The notes below the pieces were generated by a model. The model was not told where the DNA came from and did not search any database. It saw only the letters and a list, made by a program, of their open reading frames with translations. From a virus, in the IMG/VR virus record IMGVR_UViG_3300035670_000009, positions 1 to 64,000 of that record: DNA of 64,000 bases; one strand, given 5' to 3'. Each line of letters starts with the position of its first letter. Position 1 is the first letter of the stretch. Below are positions 44,862 through 54,383 of this stretch, in pieces. The position numbers were made by a program, and so were the translations under genes.

Positions 44862-45764
44862 TCAGCGGGTGATTTTGTTTTTGCGCCGAGTCGCGGCGGC
44901 GGCCGCTGCGGCGCGCCGTGCACTAGTCGTAAGATCTGAATCGCTCTCCTCTTCTTCGTCCTGCTCAGCAGGTTCCAGGGCCTCGCAAGCCTTGTTGAAC
45001 ATGCCAACGTGATCGCCCACTACGTCTGAGAGCTTGGTAAGCATCTCACCAATTTCTTCCCAGTGTTGCTGGGCCACGCCGTCTCGCTTGGTGGGCGAGG
45101 TGTTTACGTAGTCGTCGTAGATGTTCTCGTCACCCAACCAGAGGCTTTCAGAACGGCCAATAAACCGCCGCAAATGCTGCAGCAGGTCGTGGAGCTGGTT
45201 TTTGATGCCCTTGGGCGCCTGGTGGTTCCGGCCACCCTTGCTCTTCTTGCCGCGCACTTCCTGCAGTTCAACGGCAAGCGTTTTGGCCGGAAGAGCCTCT
45301 TCTGCGCACTTTTCTTCGAGAGCCGCGCGCTTGTCGTCGTCTGAAATTTGGCTGAGCAGCTGGACGTGCGACATCGTCAAACGCCACCGCGGCGCGGACG
45401 GGCAACGCATTTCCAGCAGGCGCTGCAGCTGTCGTTCACCTGCGTACCGCTCGTAAAACGTTTCCGCCGACCGCATTTGATCTGCGGTGTAAATCGGAGC
45501 AAAAACAGAGATCAGCAGCGATGCGGCGTCGACATGCGCCGTCTTCTGTTCAGCTGTAAGGTACGTGTCGGGGTTTTCCGATACCTCACGAATAAGCCGC
45601 CCGATATTCCAGAATGACGTCAGGCTTACGGCGTGCGCCTCGCCGAACAACCCTTCGATCTGGCGAACGACTGTCTGCATGTTGGGCGCCAAATCAGGCG
45701 CATTTGCGATACGCGTGGCCGCCGCCGTTTGTGCAACAACCATTGCATTAGATTTACGAGCCAT
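44862..45764 (-). CDS. DUF1016-like N-terminal domain protein (300 aa)
   Basis: Start MARKSNAMVVAQTAAA at 45764 after AAAGGAGG. SLTSFWNIGRLIREV and WRLTMSHVQLLSQISDDDKR followed by LPAKTLAVELQEV mirror the YWEIGRLI and LSWSHY-L-I-R-S-R-L-QI pattern of the DUF1016/YhcG N-terminal domain, which elsewhere precedes a PD-(D/E)XK nuclease. Here the nuclease part is absent and an acidic/basic low-complexity tail follows. Function unknown, perhaps DNA binding or interference with host systems. Confidence 0.6.
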   Translation of the reverse strand: MARKSNAMVVAQTAAATRIANAPDLAPNMQTVVRQIEGLFGEAHAVSLTSFWNIGRLIREVSENPDTYLTAEQKTAHVDAASLLISVFAPIYTADQMRSAETFYERYAGERQLQRLLEMRCPSAPRWRLTMSHVQLLSQISDDDKRAALEEKCAEEALPAKTLAVELQEVRGKKSKGGRNHQAPKGIKNQLHDLLQHLRRFIGRSESLWLGDENIYDDYVNTSPTKRDGVAQQHWEEIGEMLTKLSDVVGDHVGMFNKACEALEPAEQDEEEESDSDLTTSARRAAAAAAATRRKNKITR

Positions 45765-45832
45765 AGAAACCTCCTTTAATGAATAACCCGTTTCTACTTC
45801 TTGCTCTGATAAAGTCAAGACAATTTTCAAGA

Positions 45833-46996
45833 TCAAGCAGAATCGCCCGGTTTTCGACCCTTCCGAATTTTTGGCGTCATCATTTCCATTGCTGCCATCT
45901 GCAATCGATCTCGCGAGGCGGCGGGCTCGTCGCGAGCGAAGCGCAGCAACGAACAGACCAGGTCATAGGCTGTGCGCGCACCAAGAACACTGTGCGTATA
46001 GACCTCAGTCGGGTCGCGAGGATCCAGATCTGCGCCGACCATTGCTGCGTTTTTAACGATTGTTTTGGCGTCGTCGCGCAGCAGGCCACGCCGTACAAGC
46101 TGTTCCACCCACTGGCCGACAACGTCGTTGAACTTCTCCGTGTCGTCAGTCAGCCCGAGCGGCGTTGCTTGTAGCTTGCCCAGTTGCGCCACAATACGCG
46201 GCATATCCAGCTCGCGAACGACGGCCTTGGCGACAAGCATGTTTGTACGCCCGGCCAAATCTGCGCCCACGTGGCTCATACGGGCGTTGTTTCTGGGCCG
46301 TTCCAACGCAGGGCCAAAACGCGTCAGCAAGCAAAGCACGGCGCTAATCGCTTTGTGTCGGTCTTCGCTATTGTTGAAAGACCAGCCCGCGGCAATCGTG
46401 TGCCGTGAATCTCGATAGATATCTTTCCGCTGACTGGTCGGGTCGATGTAGAACACGCGCAACGCGCGGCCAACAAGCTCGGCTCGCTGAAAACGGGCCG
46501 TCGGCTGCTGGGCCTGCATCTCGTTAACGACAATCTCCAAGAACGCGCTATTGTCGAGCATGCGATGATTCAAACCCAAGAACCCCTCGACGACGCGTTC
46601 GCGGTGATCGACCAGAAGCGTCCGCTCACGCACGGCGTCAATTCGAGTGCGGGCAACAAGGTTAAACAGACTGACCGCGGCTTGCAGGCTCGGCTCTGCT
46701 TCTTGATTTGCACTAATGCGCTGCTCGCCCGCCACTTCGCTGAAAACGCTGGCAAGGCCTGGCGCTAAACCGGTCGCCAGCGCCTGAAAGCCCAGGTAGT
46801 TAAACCGGTAGCCGTTTTCTGCCAGGCGGCCGTCAGGCGCCATGAGAAGCTGCTCGACATCTGAGATGGGCACGCAGTCCGTGTGCTCGCTGCGCTGCGC
46901 AAGAAACTGTTGCAGATCGTTCAGCTGCTGGGAGTTAAAAGCCAGCGCCGTGACGGGCGCAAAAATCGATCGGTTACGAATTGTAGCGCCAGCCAT
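45833..46996 (-). CDS. Phage protein of unknown function (387 aa)
   Basis: Starts MAGATIRNRSIFAPVTALAF. TLLVDHRERVVEGFLGLNHR and TIAAGWSFNNSEDRHKAIS are faintly like DUF932-type plasmid/phage proteins, but the match is too weak for a call. Mixed alpha/beta with a basic C terminus (KIRKGRKPG). Contains box 15. Confidence 0.66.
   Translation of the reverse strand: MAGATIRNRSIFAPVTALAFNSQQLNDLQQFLAQRSEHTDCVPISDVEQLLMAPDGRLAENGYRFNYLGFQALATGLAPGLASVFSEVAGEQRISANQEAEPSLQAAVSLFNLVARTRIDAVRERTLLVDHRERVVEGFLGLNHRMLDNSAFLEIVVNEMQAQQPTARFQRAELVGRALRVFYIDPTSQRKDIYRDSRHTIAAGWSFNNSEDRHKAISAVLCLLTRFGPALERPRNNARMSHVGADLAGRTNMLVAKAVVRELDMPRIVAQLGKLQATPLGLTDDTEKFNDVVGQWVEQLVRRGLLRDDAKTIVKNAAMVGADLDPRDPTEVYTHSVLGARTAYDLVCSLLRFARDEPAASRDRLQMAAMEMMTPKIRKGRKPGDSA
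46415..46426. repeat. Dispersed palindrome box 15 (ATAGATATCTTT)
   Basis: Copy inside the 387-residue gene, encoding RKDIYR. Confidence 0.8.
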
Positions 46997-47010
46997 CCAT
47001 GCGCCTTCAG

Positions 47011-47553
47011 TTAGAGCGAGAACCAGTCTAACCCGATGGTTTTGAATAAGTGTTTAGTGGGGCACGTTGCAATTTCGAGGCGGCCGTCTTCGTCTCGCAA
47101 TTGAAACGACGGGCCGGACACGTTGTAGTCCAAATTGTGAGCACAATAGAACGTACGCACCACTGGAAACACGAAAATCCAACGATTATCTGTGCCGTTA
47201 ACGGCGTCTGTGGCCAGCGATTTAGTCACCGCTTTTACAAGTCGATTCTTGTCATGCGGCCTAAAAAGTGCCTGAAAATCCAGCTCGTGAAGTCGAGGAA
47301 CCCGCCGCCCGTGAAGCCGCCCTGGAAATCCGCGAAACGTATGATTAAACCAAGCAAAGTTCAGTTTGTTCTGACCTGTTTCGCGACGACACGCGTTCGC
47401 CATAAAACTCCAGCCAGTAATCTTGATGCCGCATTCGGCAAAAACGCGTTTGATGACGCGCTCTTCGTAGTCGAGCTGCCGTTGTTGGCGGCGGAGCTCG
47501 TCCTGCGCAGTGTCCTCACGGCGGAGGTTGTCAAAGAAGTTGTCACGGTTCAT
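47011..47553 (-). CDS. Phage protein of unknown function (180 aa)
   Basis: Starts MNRDNFFDNLRREDTAQDE, one-base overlap with the stop above (TGATG). A charged N-terminal coiled-coil-like helix precedes an aromatic beta-rich region (RWIFVFPVVRTFYCAHNLDY). No motif recognised. Confidence 0.66.
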   Translation of the reverse strand: MNRDNFFDNLRREDTAQDELRRQQRQLDYEERVIKRVFAECGIKITGWSFMANACRRETGQNKLNFAWFNHTFRGFPGRLHGRRVPRLHELDFQALFRPHDKNRLVKAVTKSLATDAVNGTDNRWIFVFPVVRTFYCAHNLDYNVSGPSFQLRDEDGRLEIATCPTKHLFKTIGLDWFSL

Positions 47554-47885
47554 CAGGTCGCCTGCGCGGGTTGCTCCGGTTCCTTCTTCAGCAGCTCGCC
47601 CTGTGGTTTCTCGGACTTGTGTTGGCGTTCACGCCGGACACGCCGCTTGAGCGTTTCGATTTCGCGCTGCAGCGCATTCACCTTCGTCGCCATAGTCCAA
47701 AGCGCGAACTTGATGTCGGCTATGTGCGGAATTTCAGGCCCGTCCTCAATGTCCATTTCAAACTGCTCAAGCATGAGCCCGCGACACACGCCAATAATCA
47801 AATCCGGTTCTGCGTCTTTCCGCAGCAAATGACTCAGCTGCTGATACGGAGTCATCTCGTGCGACTTGTGCTTTGTGGTTGCCAT
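47553..47885 (-). CDS. Small helical protein (110 aa)
   Basis: Start MATTKHKSHEMTPYQQLS at 47885 after GAAAGG; the longer ORF to 47927 would enter the recombinase gene. C-terminal coiled coil (TKVNALQREIETLKRRV) and Lys/Glu tail. Directly downstream of the RecA-family gene. Unknown. Confidence 0.66.
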   Translation of the reverse strand: MATTKHKSHEMTPYQQLSHLLRKDAEPDLIIGVCRGLMLEQFEMDIEDGPEIPHIADIKFALWTMATKVNALQREIETLKRRVRRERQHKSEKPQGELLKKEPEQPAQAT

Positions 47886-47901
47886 ACAAACCTTTCTATA
47901 A

Positions 47902-49275
47902 CTAACTGACCTGCCCCAGAGGATCAAAATCCGCCGGAATCACATCTTCGGTCATGCGAGATTCGCTCGCGCGCAACTCGGGCTCATCGACGATGTTTTG
48001 CTTGGCCAGTTCGGCCATCACCTGTTCGCGATAACGCACTGCTGGGTCGCACACCAGATAGTCATTTACACCCAGAAGCCCGTGAAGCACGCCCATTACC
48101 TTGGTGTTCTTCTCGAGCACCATGGCGATGTCGACCTCAGACAGGGCTTCTTGTTTGGATACGCCCAAAGCCTCGGACCAGACCAGCGGCACGTCGGCGT
48201 TTTTGGTGCCGTGCTTGTACTCCAGATCACACACCTGCCGGAGCAGCGCCGGAAGCTTGGGGTCCATGCCCGCCGGGAGCTTCTTGTTGTTCTCGTCCTG
48301 CAGCTCTATGAGGAGCCGGATCGTGGCGGTGTGCCAGTCCCAGTAGTGGAACTGCTGATTCTTGAACGTGTCCTCGCCGTTTTTGTCTTTAGCGGGCACG
48401 ATCTCGTTGTACCACATGAGATTAACTACAACTTTGCGCCCAGGCGCGCCGAGATTGTTTTTGGTCGCCGTGATGCGCACCGCCTGGCCTTCGGCCCGGC
48501 CGAACTGAAGCGTCTTGCTCGAGGTGCGTTGCATATCAAGAATCAAGGTCGGATAGTAGTCGAGACTGGCGCCGCCGGGAGCGTATTTCTTGGGCGGGCC
48601 AAACCCCATGGAGTTGATTTCCTCCTTGAGGTGGTTGGTAGCCACGAACGCGATCGGGTAATGCCGCAGGGTGGGCACCAGCGCCGTGCGCATAAAATCC
48701 GATAGGTTGCGGGCCAGGTACGGGTGACCTGCCGCCGCGTGCCCCTCTTCGGCCACCTTGTCGACGCGACGATCGACCTCCACGGCCGAGATCGAGTCGA
48801 TGCCGATGCACACGGGAAAAGCCTTGTCGGCGTTGTCGGCCTGCGCGTGGATCTTCTGGCAGAAACCCATGTACTTCTTTTGCCAGTCTTCGACCGACTG
48901 CGCTTTCACGCAGAACGTGCGCTTCTTGTAGTCGGCGTTGTGCCCCATGATGCCCTCGAGCATCGTCTCGGAGTTCTTGTTCTCCGTGTCAATCAGGATT
49001 GCGCCGCCGCCGTAGACGTTAAACCAGCGCATGATCTCCATGAGCAACGCAGACTTACCGGCAGAGAACTCGCCGCGAAGCTGTGTAAACCGCGAGAGCG
49101 GAAAGATGTTGGCCTGAAGCAAGTACCGCGCAGCCAACGACGGCAACGGCAAACCGATTAGTGGATCCTGGTCCTCGGCATTCGCCTTGAGAACTTCCGT
49201 GATCGCGGGGTGCTCCCCGTTCCTCGTTTGAAGGCTAATTCCTTCTTCTTCCGTCGCCTTTTTACGTTTTGCCAT
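47902..49275 (-). CDS. RecA-family recombinase
   Basis: A 457-residue protein. Walker A GEFSAGKSALLME (residues ~68-80), AILIDTEN (conserved acidic strand), VCIGIDSISAVE (Walker B) and IAFVATNHLKEE (L2-preceding strand) identify a RecA/UvsX-like strand-exchange ATPase. The C-terminal ~180 residues are phage-specific. It would coat ssDNA and promote recombination-dependent replication and repair alongside the nuclease, helicase and resolvase here. An attenuator-like hairpin (49325-49363) precedes it. Confidence 0.85.
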   Translation of the reverse strand: MAKRKKATEEEGISLQTRNGEHPAITEVLKANAEDQDPLIGLPLPSLAARYLLQANIFPLSRFTQLRGEFSAGKSALLMEIMRWFNVYGGGAILIDTENKNSETMLEGIMGHNADYKKRTFCVKAQSVEDWQKKYMGFCQKIHAQADNADKAFPVCIGIDSISAVEVDRRVDKVAEEGHAAAGHPYLARNLSDFMRTALVPTLRHYPIAFVATNHLKEEINSMGFGPPKKYAPGGASLDYYPTLILDMQRTSSKTLQFGRAEGQAVRITATKNNLGAPGRKVVVNLMWYNEIVPAKDKNGEDTFKNQQFHYWDWHTATIRLLIELQDENNKKLPAGMDPKLPALLRQVCDLEYKHGTKNADVPLVWSEALGVSKQEALSEVDIAMVLEKNTKVMGVLHGLLGVNDYLVCDPAVRYREQVMAELAKQNIVDEPELRASESRMTEDVIPADFDPLGQVS

Positions 49276-49324
49276 AACTCCCTCAAAAACCGCCGCGCAC
49301 TACACAGTGCTGACAGTAGGCTGT

Positions 49325-49363
49325 GAAAAACACCAACACAGTGCCCGCGCGGGACCGCTGTGT
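49325..49363 (-). terminator. Terminator or attenuator upstream of the recombinase gene
   Basis: Stem ACACAG/CTGTGT (49336-49341 with 49358-49363), inner CCCGCGCGGG, then TGGTGTTTTTC on the minus strand. It lies between 49376-50791 and the recombinase, suggesting reduced downstream expression. Confidence 0.75.
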
Positions 49364-49375
49364 CTAATCAGACGT

Positions 49376-50791
49376 TCAGCGCTTACGGGCCGAAGCTGCC
49401 TGCCGCGCTTTAGCGATGATGTCTTGAACATTCGCAACCGGGCGCGGAGTTGCCGCGGGCGTCGACGGAGGCGTTGCGTCAGCCGCAGAAGAGAACATCT
49501 CATCAACGCCTGCAGCTTCATCGTCAGTCAGCTCGCCCGGCACATTAAACGGCACAGACTGGGCGGTAGCGGCGGCGGGCGCGACGCCAGTCGCTTTGGT
49601 TTGATTCACCGGCGGCGAGAACGGCTGGACTGCCGCACGGCGTGGCGCGACTTCCGGTTCCTCCAGATTCTCGACGTCGCAGTCGCTCATATCGACCGTC
49701 GTCGTACCGCGCGGGAGCGTCCGCAGATACTGCGGGAACTCCTGCCAAGCGAACTGCAACGCCTCTCTGGGAAACGCCTTGGACAGCATTTCAGCCTGCT
49801 CTTCGTACGTGGGAATAAACATGTATTCGTCCCACGACTGCGTCTCGGTAACAAGCTGCTCGGCGTAGGGCTCGAGCGACACCGGGTGCCCGTTGTAGGC
49901 ATCGTGAATCACCACACGGTGCGTCATTGAGCTCGGCTGCGCGCAGCTGCCCACAATCACAGGCGTTTGCTGCTGCGCGTACTTCGGAATCTGCACGCCC
50001 GTGAGACCCTGAACCGACATCGCCGTAGCGTTCTTGACGTTGTGCCCGTTTGTGAAACCCTCGGGCACAAATGTGATCAGTTTGGCGGCCCCAAAGCTGA
50101 GCATGTCACCCGTGAGGTACTCGCCGGTCGCTTCGTCACGAACGGCCAATGCCGAGTAAAGCGCTTGAGCGGCCGAGGTCTTCAGGCCGATAATCCGGGC
50201 GTTCTTCTTCTGGTCTTCGCCGAACGTCAGCAGTGTGGGACGGCCCATTTCATCGAGGCCCACGGCCGAGGCCGACACGAACAACGTCTTCTCCGGCTTG
50301 CGGAGCGAACCGACGTGCGACTTGGGCACAAAGTTTTTCGACAGCAGTTCGGCGTAGAGCCGACCGATGCCCGGGGTGTCCTGATTCTTGTACGCCGTGT
50401 TGCGCAGGACGTGATAAGGCGACTCATACATGTCCAGATCGGGGTTGCCGTCGTGGATGATGAAGCACACGCCCGGGTTGCCGACCCAGTTGGCGCAGGT
50501 ATAGAGTCGCGACCAGTCGCCGAATGCGGCGTCGTCTCGACCTTCACGAAAATTGACAAACTGCCGATTACCGGCAGCGTCCTTGTTGGTCTCGTCATAA
50601 ATCGGCAAAAGACGAATGGTGAAGCCGTTGGCGAACAAATCCGCGCCCTGAGCTACCAGGACGTTGTTCTGCTTGCCGTATGCGTAGCGGCGTTTGGCTG
50701 GGTCGCCGCCACCGCCGCCCGAGCCGATACCGTGCGCCTTGCGGTACTCCGGATCGATGGCGGCCAGATTTTGAGAAGCGTATCGGGGCAT
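49376..50791 (-). CDS. Replication-region protein of unknown function (471 aa)
   Basis: Start MPRYASQNLAAIDPEYRK at 50791 after GAAGGAGTGGCACAT. N-terminal ~340 residues are globular (FGDWSRLYTCANWVGNPGVC, VSLEPYAEQLVTETQSWDEY). The last ~110 are a Pro/Ala/Thr-rich linker and a short basic helix (DIIAKARQAASARKR). Position between polymerase and recombinase, and the flexible tail, would suit an ssDNA-binding protein, but there is no OB-fold signature that I can name. Strong ribosome site implies high expression. Confidence 0.62.
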   Translation of the reverse strand: MPRYASQNLAAIDPEYRKAHGIGSGGGGGDPAKRRYAYGKQNNVLVAQGADLFANGFTIRLLPIYDETNKDAAGNRQFVNFREGRDDAAFGDWSRLYTCANWVGNPGVCFIIHDGNPDLDMYESPYHVLRNTAYKNQDTPGIGRLYAELLSKNFVPKSHVGSLRKPEKTLFVSASAVGLDEMGRPTLLTFGEDQKKNARIIGLKTSAAQALYSALAVRDEATGEYLTGDMLSFGAAKLITFVPEGFTNGHNVKNATAMSVQGLTGVQIPKYAQQQTPVIVGSCAQPSSMTHRVVIHDAYNGHPVSLEPYAEQLVTETQSWDEYMFIPTYEEQAEMLSKAFPREALQFAWQEFPQYLRTLPRGTTTVDMSDCDVENLEEPEVAPRRAAVQPFSPPVNQTKATGVAPAAATAQSVPFNVPGELTDDEAAGVDEMFSSAADATPPSTPAATPRPVANVQDIIAKARQAASARKR

Positions 50792-50875
50792 ATGTGCCAC
50801 TCCTTCGAGAATGCCATGTTTCAAATGGCGGTGTGAAATCGCAGTCTAACTCGGAAAACCAGAAAGTCCAGATGA

Positions 50876-53800
50876 TCAGTCCGCGCAAAGCCAACCCAAG
50901 CCCAAAGCCCTTGCCTGGTCTGGCTTTAGCTTTTCTCCCCAACTGACAAACACCTCTCGATCAGCGCCGAAGTGGTACGGCTGCTTGATCGGAATCAGTG
51001 ACCCGTCAAGGTAACGAGGCCAAAACGGGACATCGTCGACCATGCATTTAGGCACCACGTGCTTGTACACGTGCTCAGCGTGTTCAACTGGCACGATAAG
51101 CATGATTGCGTCGTGGATCTGCAGCGCAATGTCGTATTGCACTTCGGGATGCGCGCGACGGTATTGATAGAAGTTGTTTAACGCGATCGATACAGCGTCC
51201 GCCACGCCGCCTTGAATCGGAAAGTTCTGCGCCTGGCGCTGTTGTTCCCCGATCACGGCGCGGTCAGTCGACGGCATAAACCGCCGGTAGCGACCGTACG
51301 GACCCACGAGCCAGCCTGGCATTTGGCTACGTTCGCGGCACTCGGCCAGAAAATCTTTGGTGCGGGGATACGTGTCGAAGTAGGCGTCGATCATCAATTG
51401 GCACTCTTCGGCCGTGACCTCGACGCCCTCCTCTTTGCACTGCCGCGCGATAGCCTCGGCGCCGCGGCCGTAAGGAATTCCAAAATTCACGTTCTTGGCC
51501 GCCACCCGAAGGCCTTTCTTACCGGCCTTCTTCATGCCGCCCTTGGTCGGCTCAATGCCAGTCAAGGCAAAAGCCTTTACAGCCTGCCGAGAATGGATGT
51601 CGTAGTGGTCAGGGTGCTCCTCGGGCAGGAGATTCCGCCTTACGTGTTCGATAAAATTCTGGTCCTGGCTCAACCACGCGAGGACCGCCAGTTCCGCACC
51701 TGTGAGGTCCGTCTCGATGCCAACGCAGCCCTCGGGTACACGAAGGATCGAGCGGACGGGATGCCGGTAGGACTCTCCGAGGATTCGCCCGTAGTCGTCT
51801 TCGCGGCGGGAGCTGAGGTTTTGCAGCGGGGGCCGGGAGCTGCTGGCGCGGCCGGTTTCCTTGGTCTGAAAAAGATGCGTGCGCACTTTGCCATCTGCAT
51901 GCATAGCGCCAATAAGGCCTTTTTCATATTGGTAGTGGCCGCCTTCATCGGTTTCAAAATCTCCATCTTCGTTAATGGCTGGTTTCCGCAACACGGAAAC
52001 GAGCACCTGGCTGATGAACTTGTAATCGCGGATTTTAGCGGCCGTAACGTTCTGGTGTCCAAGAATGCCGAGGCTTTCTTTGTCGGTACTGGGAACGGCC
52101 GACTCCCTTCGCGTTTTGTAGTTCAATTCGCGCCAGAGCGCGGGCCGTTTGCCCGTTGTCTTGATGGGCGTAAGCCCAAGCGGTTGCGCGTCGTCAGGAA
52201 CCTGAACCGCTGCGGCGTAACGGTTTAGGAACTGCCTCCCAAACAGCGCCACGGAAAGCTGCGGCTGACTTTTGGGATTAAACGCAGGCCAGTTTAAGTC
52301 TGCGCGAAGCTCTGCCAGCAACCGGTCCTGCGCGTTCATGAAGATGGTCGTTAATTCGTCGGCCCGCGCGCGATCCACGACCAAACCGGTTCGCTCCATT
52401 TCCAGAAAGGCGAGACTGGCCTGATGAGCCGTCCAGTATGGCAGCCAGCAGTCGTTTCCATAGATATCTTTGGCGATCAACCCGTCGGTTCCGTCGGTGC
52501 CGTAAAAGCGCAGCATGATCCGCCGAGTAACGTCGGCGTCGTAGCTGGCATAAGGGTGAAGAACAGAACACGGAATCACGCCGTAGCCCGCCATCTCGCT
52601 GGCCTTGATCTTCTTTCGCTTCTCGTAGCGTTTCTTCCACTTGTCCAGCGCGACCCAGTAGGTCGGCGCGGTAGTGAACCGCATTGAGCACTCGTCCAGG
52701 CCGAACTTCGCGGTCTCGTTGACTGCGTGATACATCAAGCTGGTGTCCCAGCCGCCCTCGGTACGAATGTCGGGAGAAGCCGCCGGGGCGTACTCGTCGC
52801 GGCAATCTACGCCGAAGTCGATGAGCCACGGCAAATCGGCGCGGAGGAAATGGCCGCCCACCCGGACCTTGCGGTCTGGGCTGCTCTTGAGGAGCCGGTT
52901 CAGCTGAACGCGAGCTGCTTCAAGATTGGGCCGGAACGCCTCCGCGCCGTTGTCGTAGCGAAGGACGACGGTCCGCGCCCACTTGTCGCGGTTGCTGACC
53001 TGAATCGTCCTAAGATAAGCGCCAGCCTCCGTCGGGTAATCGCCGTGCCATTCGCAGTCCACGGCGATGATGTTTGCGTTTGGGTCAGGGTCCGAGAGCA
53101 TCTCATCGACCATCTCGGTGAGCGCCTCTTCGGTGTAAACGTCGGCATGGTCGACCAGTTCTTGCTCAGGCATGCGGTCATGAATGAGATCCACGAACCG
53201 CCGAACCTGGCCGCGTAAGTCTTCGTAAGCCTCGGGCTTACGCAACAAGTACGCGGGGTTCATGGCCGTCATCACCTTGATTTCGCGTTCGCCTGCACCG
53301 TCGGGGACCTTGATCGTCATCACCCGCCCCGAAAGATTGGAGACGTTGCCGGTCGTGTTTAACACGGCCTTAGCGGCCTCTTGGCCCAAGCAGAGAACAT
53401 AGTCCGGCCGGACAAGCTGCAGTTCTTGGTGCAAGAGCGGCGCGCAATCTTTGAGCCACGCAGCCGGGGTCGTGCTCGAGTCGGGCGTCGGCGAGCCGAA
53501 CTTGCAAGCGAAAGTAACGTACCAGCTGTGATATTCCTCCTCGGGCACGTTCAGGTCGGCCAGCACGTTTTCAAATTCCTCGCCGATTCGGCCGGTCATT
53601 ACGCGCTGCGCGGCCATCTCGTCTCGTCCAGGTATTTTCGAGACGACCATCACCCGCGCCGCTTTGGGGCCGTACGTGCCTTCGTCTGCTAGGCCCCAGA
53701 TGTGCCCGGGGACGAACTGCGAAACCTTCGAACCGTTCTTGAGTTTGATTGGTAACGAAAAAGTCGGCTCGTACAGCGCGAGGCGGTAGAGATAGACAAG

Positions 53801-54016
53801 ATGTTTTCCGGGGTCGACTTTCTTTTTCTTAACCTGCGCCGGGTCAATCGAGTCGCCCAACATGGTGGCGTGCTCGATGAAATTCGGCCCTGGTTGCGGC
53901 ATGCCTGGGCCGGTCATGTCTAGAAACGGGTAGAGAGCGTCGGCCAGGGCGGCGCTCTCCTCGTCGCCGTCCAGGGCCCGAGACAACAGGTGCGTAAACG
54001 TCAGCGTGGCCGTCAT
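50876..54016 (-). CDS. UDG-like domain, 3'-5' exonuclease and family A DNA polymerase fusion
   Basis: A 1046-residue protein with ATGA start overlap at 54016. Residues ~118-285 resemble a family 4-type uracil-DNA glycosylase (MVVSKIPGRDE, GRIGEEFENVL, DYVLCLGQEAAKAVL), but the catalytic HPS/HPA motif reads NPAYLLR. Residues ~315-505 are a DEDDy exonuclease (VDCEWHG, GHFLRADLPWL, SYDADVTRR). Residues ~540-1046 are polymerase A: motif A ETDLTGAELAVLA, motif B RVAAKNVNFGIPYG, motif C LQIHDAIML. This is the likely replicative polymerase. Contains box 16. Confidence 0.9.
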   Translation of the reverse strand: MTATLTFTHLLSRALDGDEESAALADALYPFLDMTGPGMPQPGPNFIEHATMLGDSIDPAQVKKKKVDPGKHLVYLYRLALYEPTFSLPIKLKNGSKVSQFVPGHIWGLADEGTYGPKAARVMVVSKIPGRDEMAAQRVMTGRIGEEFENVLADLNVPEEEYHSWYVTFACKFGSPTPDSSTTPAAWLKDCAPLLHQELQLVRPDYVLCLGQEAAKAVLNTTGNVSNLSGRVMTIKVPDGAGEREIKVMTAMNPAYLLRKPEAYEDLRGQVRRFVDLIHDRMPEQELVDHADVYTEEALTEMVDEMLSDPDPNANIIAVDCEWHGDYPTEAGAYLRTIQVSNRDKWARTVVLRYDNGAEAFRPNLEAARVQLNRLLKSSPDRKVRVGGHFLRADLPWLIDFGVDCRDEYAPAASPDIRTEGGWDTSLMYHAVNETAKFGLDECSMRFTTAPTYWVALDKWKKRYEKRKKIKASEMAGYGVIPCSVLHPYASYDADVTRRIMLRFYGTDGTDGLIAKDIYGNDCWLPYWTAHQASLAFLEMERTGLVVDRARADELTTIFMNAQDRLLAELRADLNWPAFNPKSQPQLSVALFGRQFLNRYAAAVQVPDDAQPLGLTPIKTTGKRPALWRELNYKTRRESAVPSTDKESLGILGHQNVTAAKIRDYKFISQVLVSVLRKPAINEDGDFETDEGGHYQYEKGLIGAMHADGKVRTHLFQTKETGRASSSRPPLQNLSSRREDDYGRILGESYRHPVRSILRVPEGCVGIETDLTGAELAVLAWLSQDQNFIEHVRRNLLPEEHPDHYDIHSRQAVKAFALTGIEPTKGGMKKAGKKGLRVAAKNVNFGIPYGRGAEAIARQCKEEGVEVTAEECQLMIDAYFDTYPRTKDFLAECRERSQMPGWLVGPYGRYRRFMPSTDRAVIGEQQRQAQNFPIQGGVADAVSIALNNFYQYRRAHPEVQYDIALQIHDAIMLIVPVEHAEHVYKHVVPKCMVDDVPFWPRYLDGSLIPIKQPYHFGADREVFVSWGEKLKPDQARALGLGWLCAD
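52460..52471. repeat. Dispersed palindrome box 16 (ATAGATATCTTT)
   Basis: Copy inside the polymerase gene, encoding AKDIYG, between exonuclease and polymerase domains. Confidence 0.8.
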
Positions 54017-54375
54017 GGCGAACTCGTAGCTTCCTGACTTTTCTTGAACTCTTCGCTCAGGTCTTTCACGTAAATGCGCATTAACTTGAGCATCTTCTCG
54101 AAGAACACCGGGTGCTCCCGCATTATCCGCCTGGTGTCGGAGCTGTAAGGGCTCATTTCGCAAACCGTGTTGCCCGCGTGAACATAGGTCGTCATGTTGT
54201 CGGCGTGCCGGACAGGCTGAACCTTGATGAGGTTGCAAAAGTTGCCTAGGCCGATCGTCGTCGGACCCGAGACAGCGTTGCTGGCTGCATACACGGCGTC
54301 GGCGAATTCCTGCGCATGCGTGCGAATCAGGTCAATGCCGTCGTTGTAAATTGTCAGTGTGGTCAGGTTACCCAT
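54013..54375 (-). CDS. Small replication-region protein (120 aa)
   Basis: Start MGNLTTLTIYNDGIDLIR at 54375 after GAGGAGCCCC; ATGA overlap with the polymerase. Compact alpha/beta protein (NMTTYVHAGNTVCEMSPYSS) with a helical C terminus. No family recognised; tight coupling suggests a polymerase or primase accessory role. Confidence 0.68.
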   Translation of the reverse strand: MGNLTTLTIYNDGIDLIRTHAQEFADAVYAASNAVSGPTTIGLGNFCNLIKVQPVRHADNMTTYVHAGNTVCEMSPYSSDTRRIMREHPVFFEKMLKLMRIYVKDLSEEFKKSQEATSSP

Positions 54376-54383
54376 GGGGCTCC

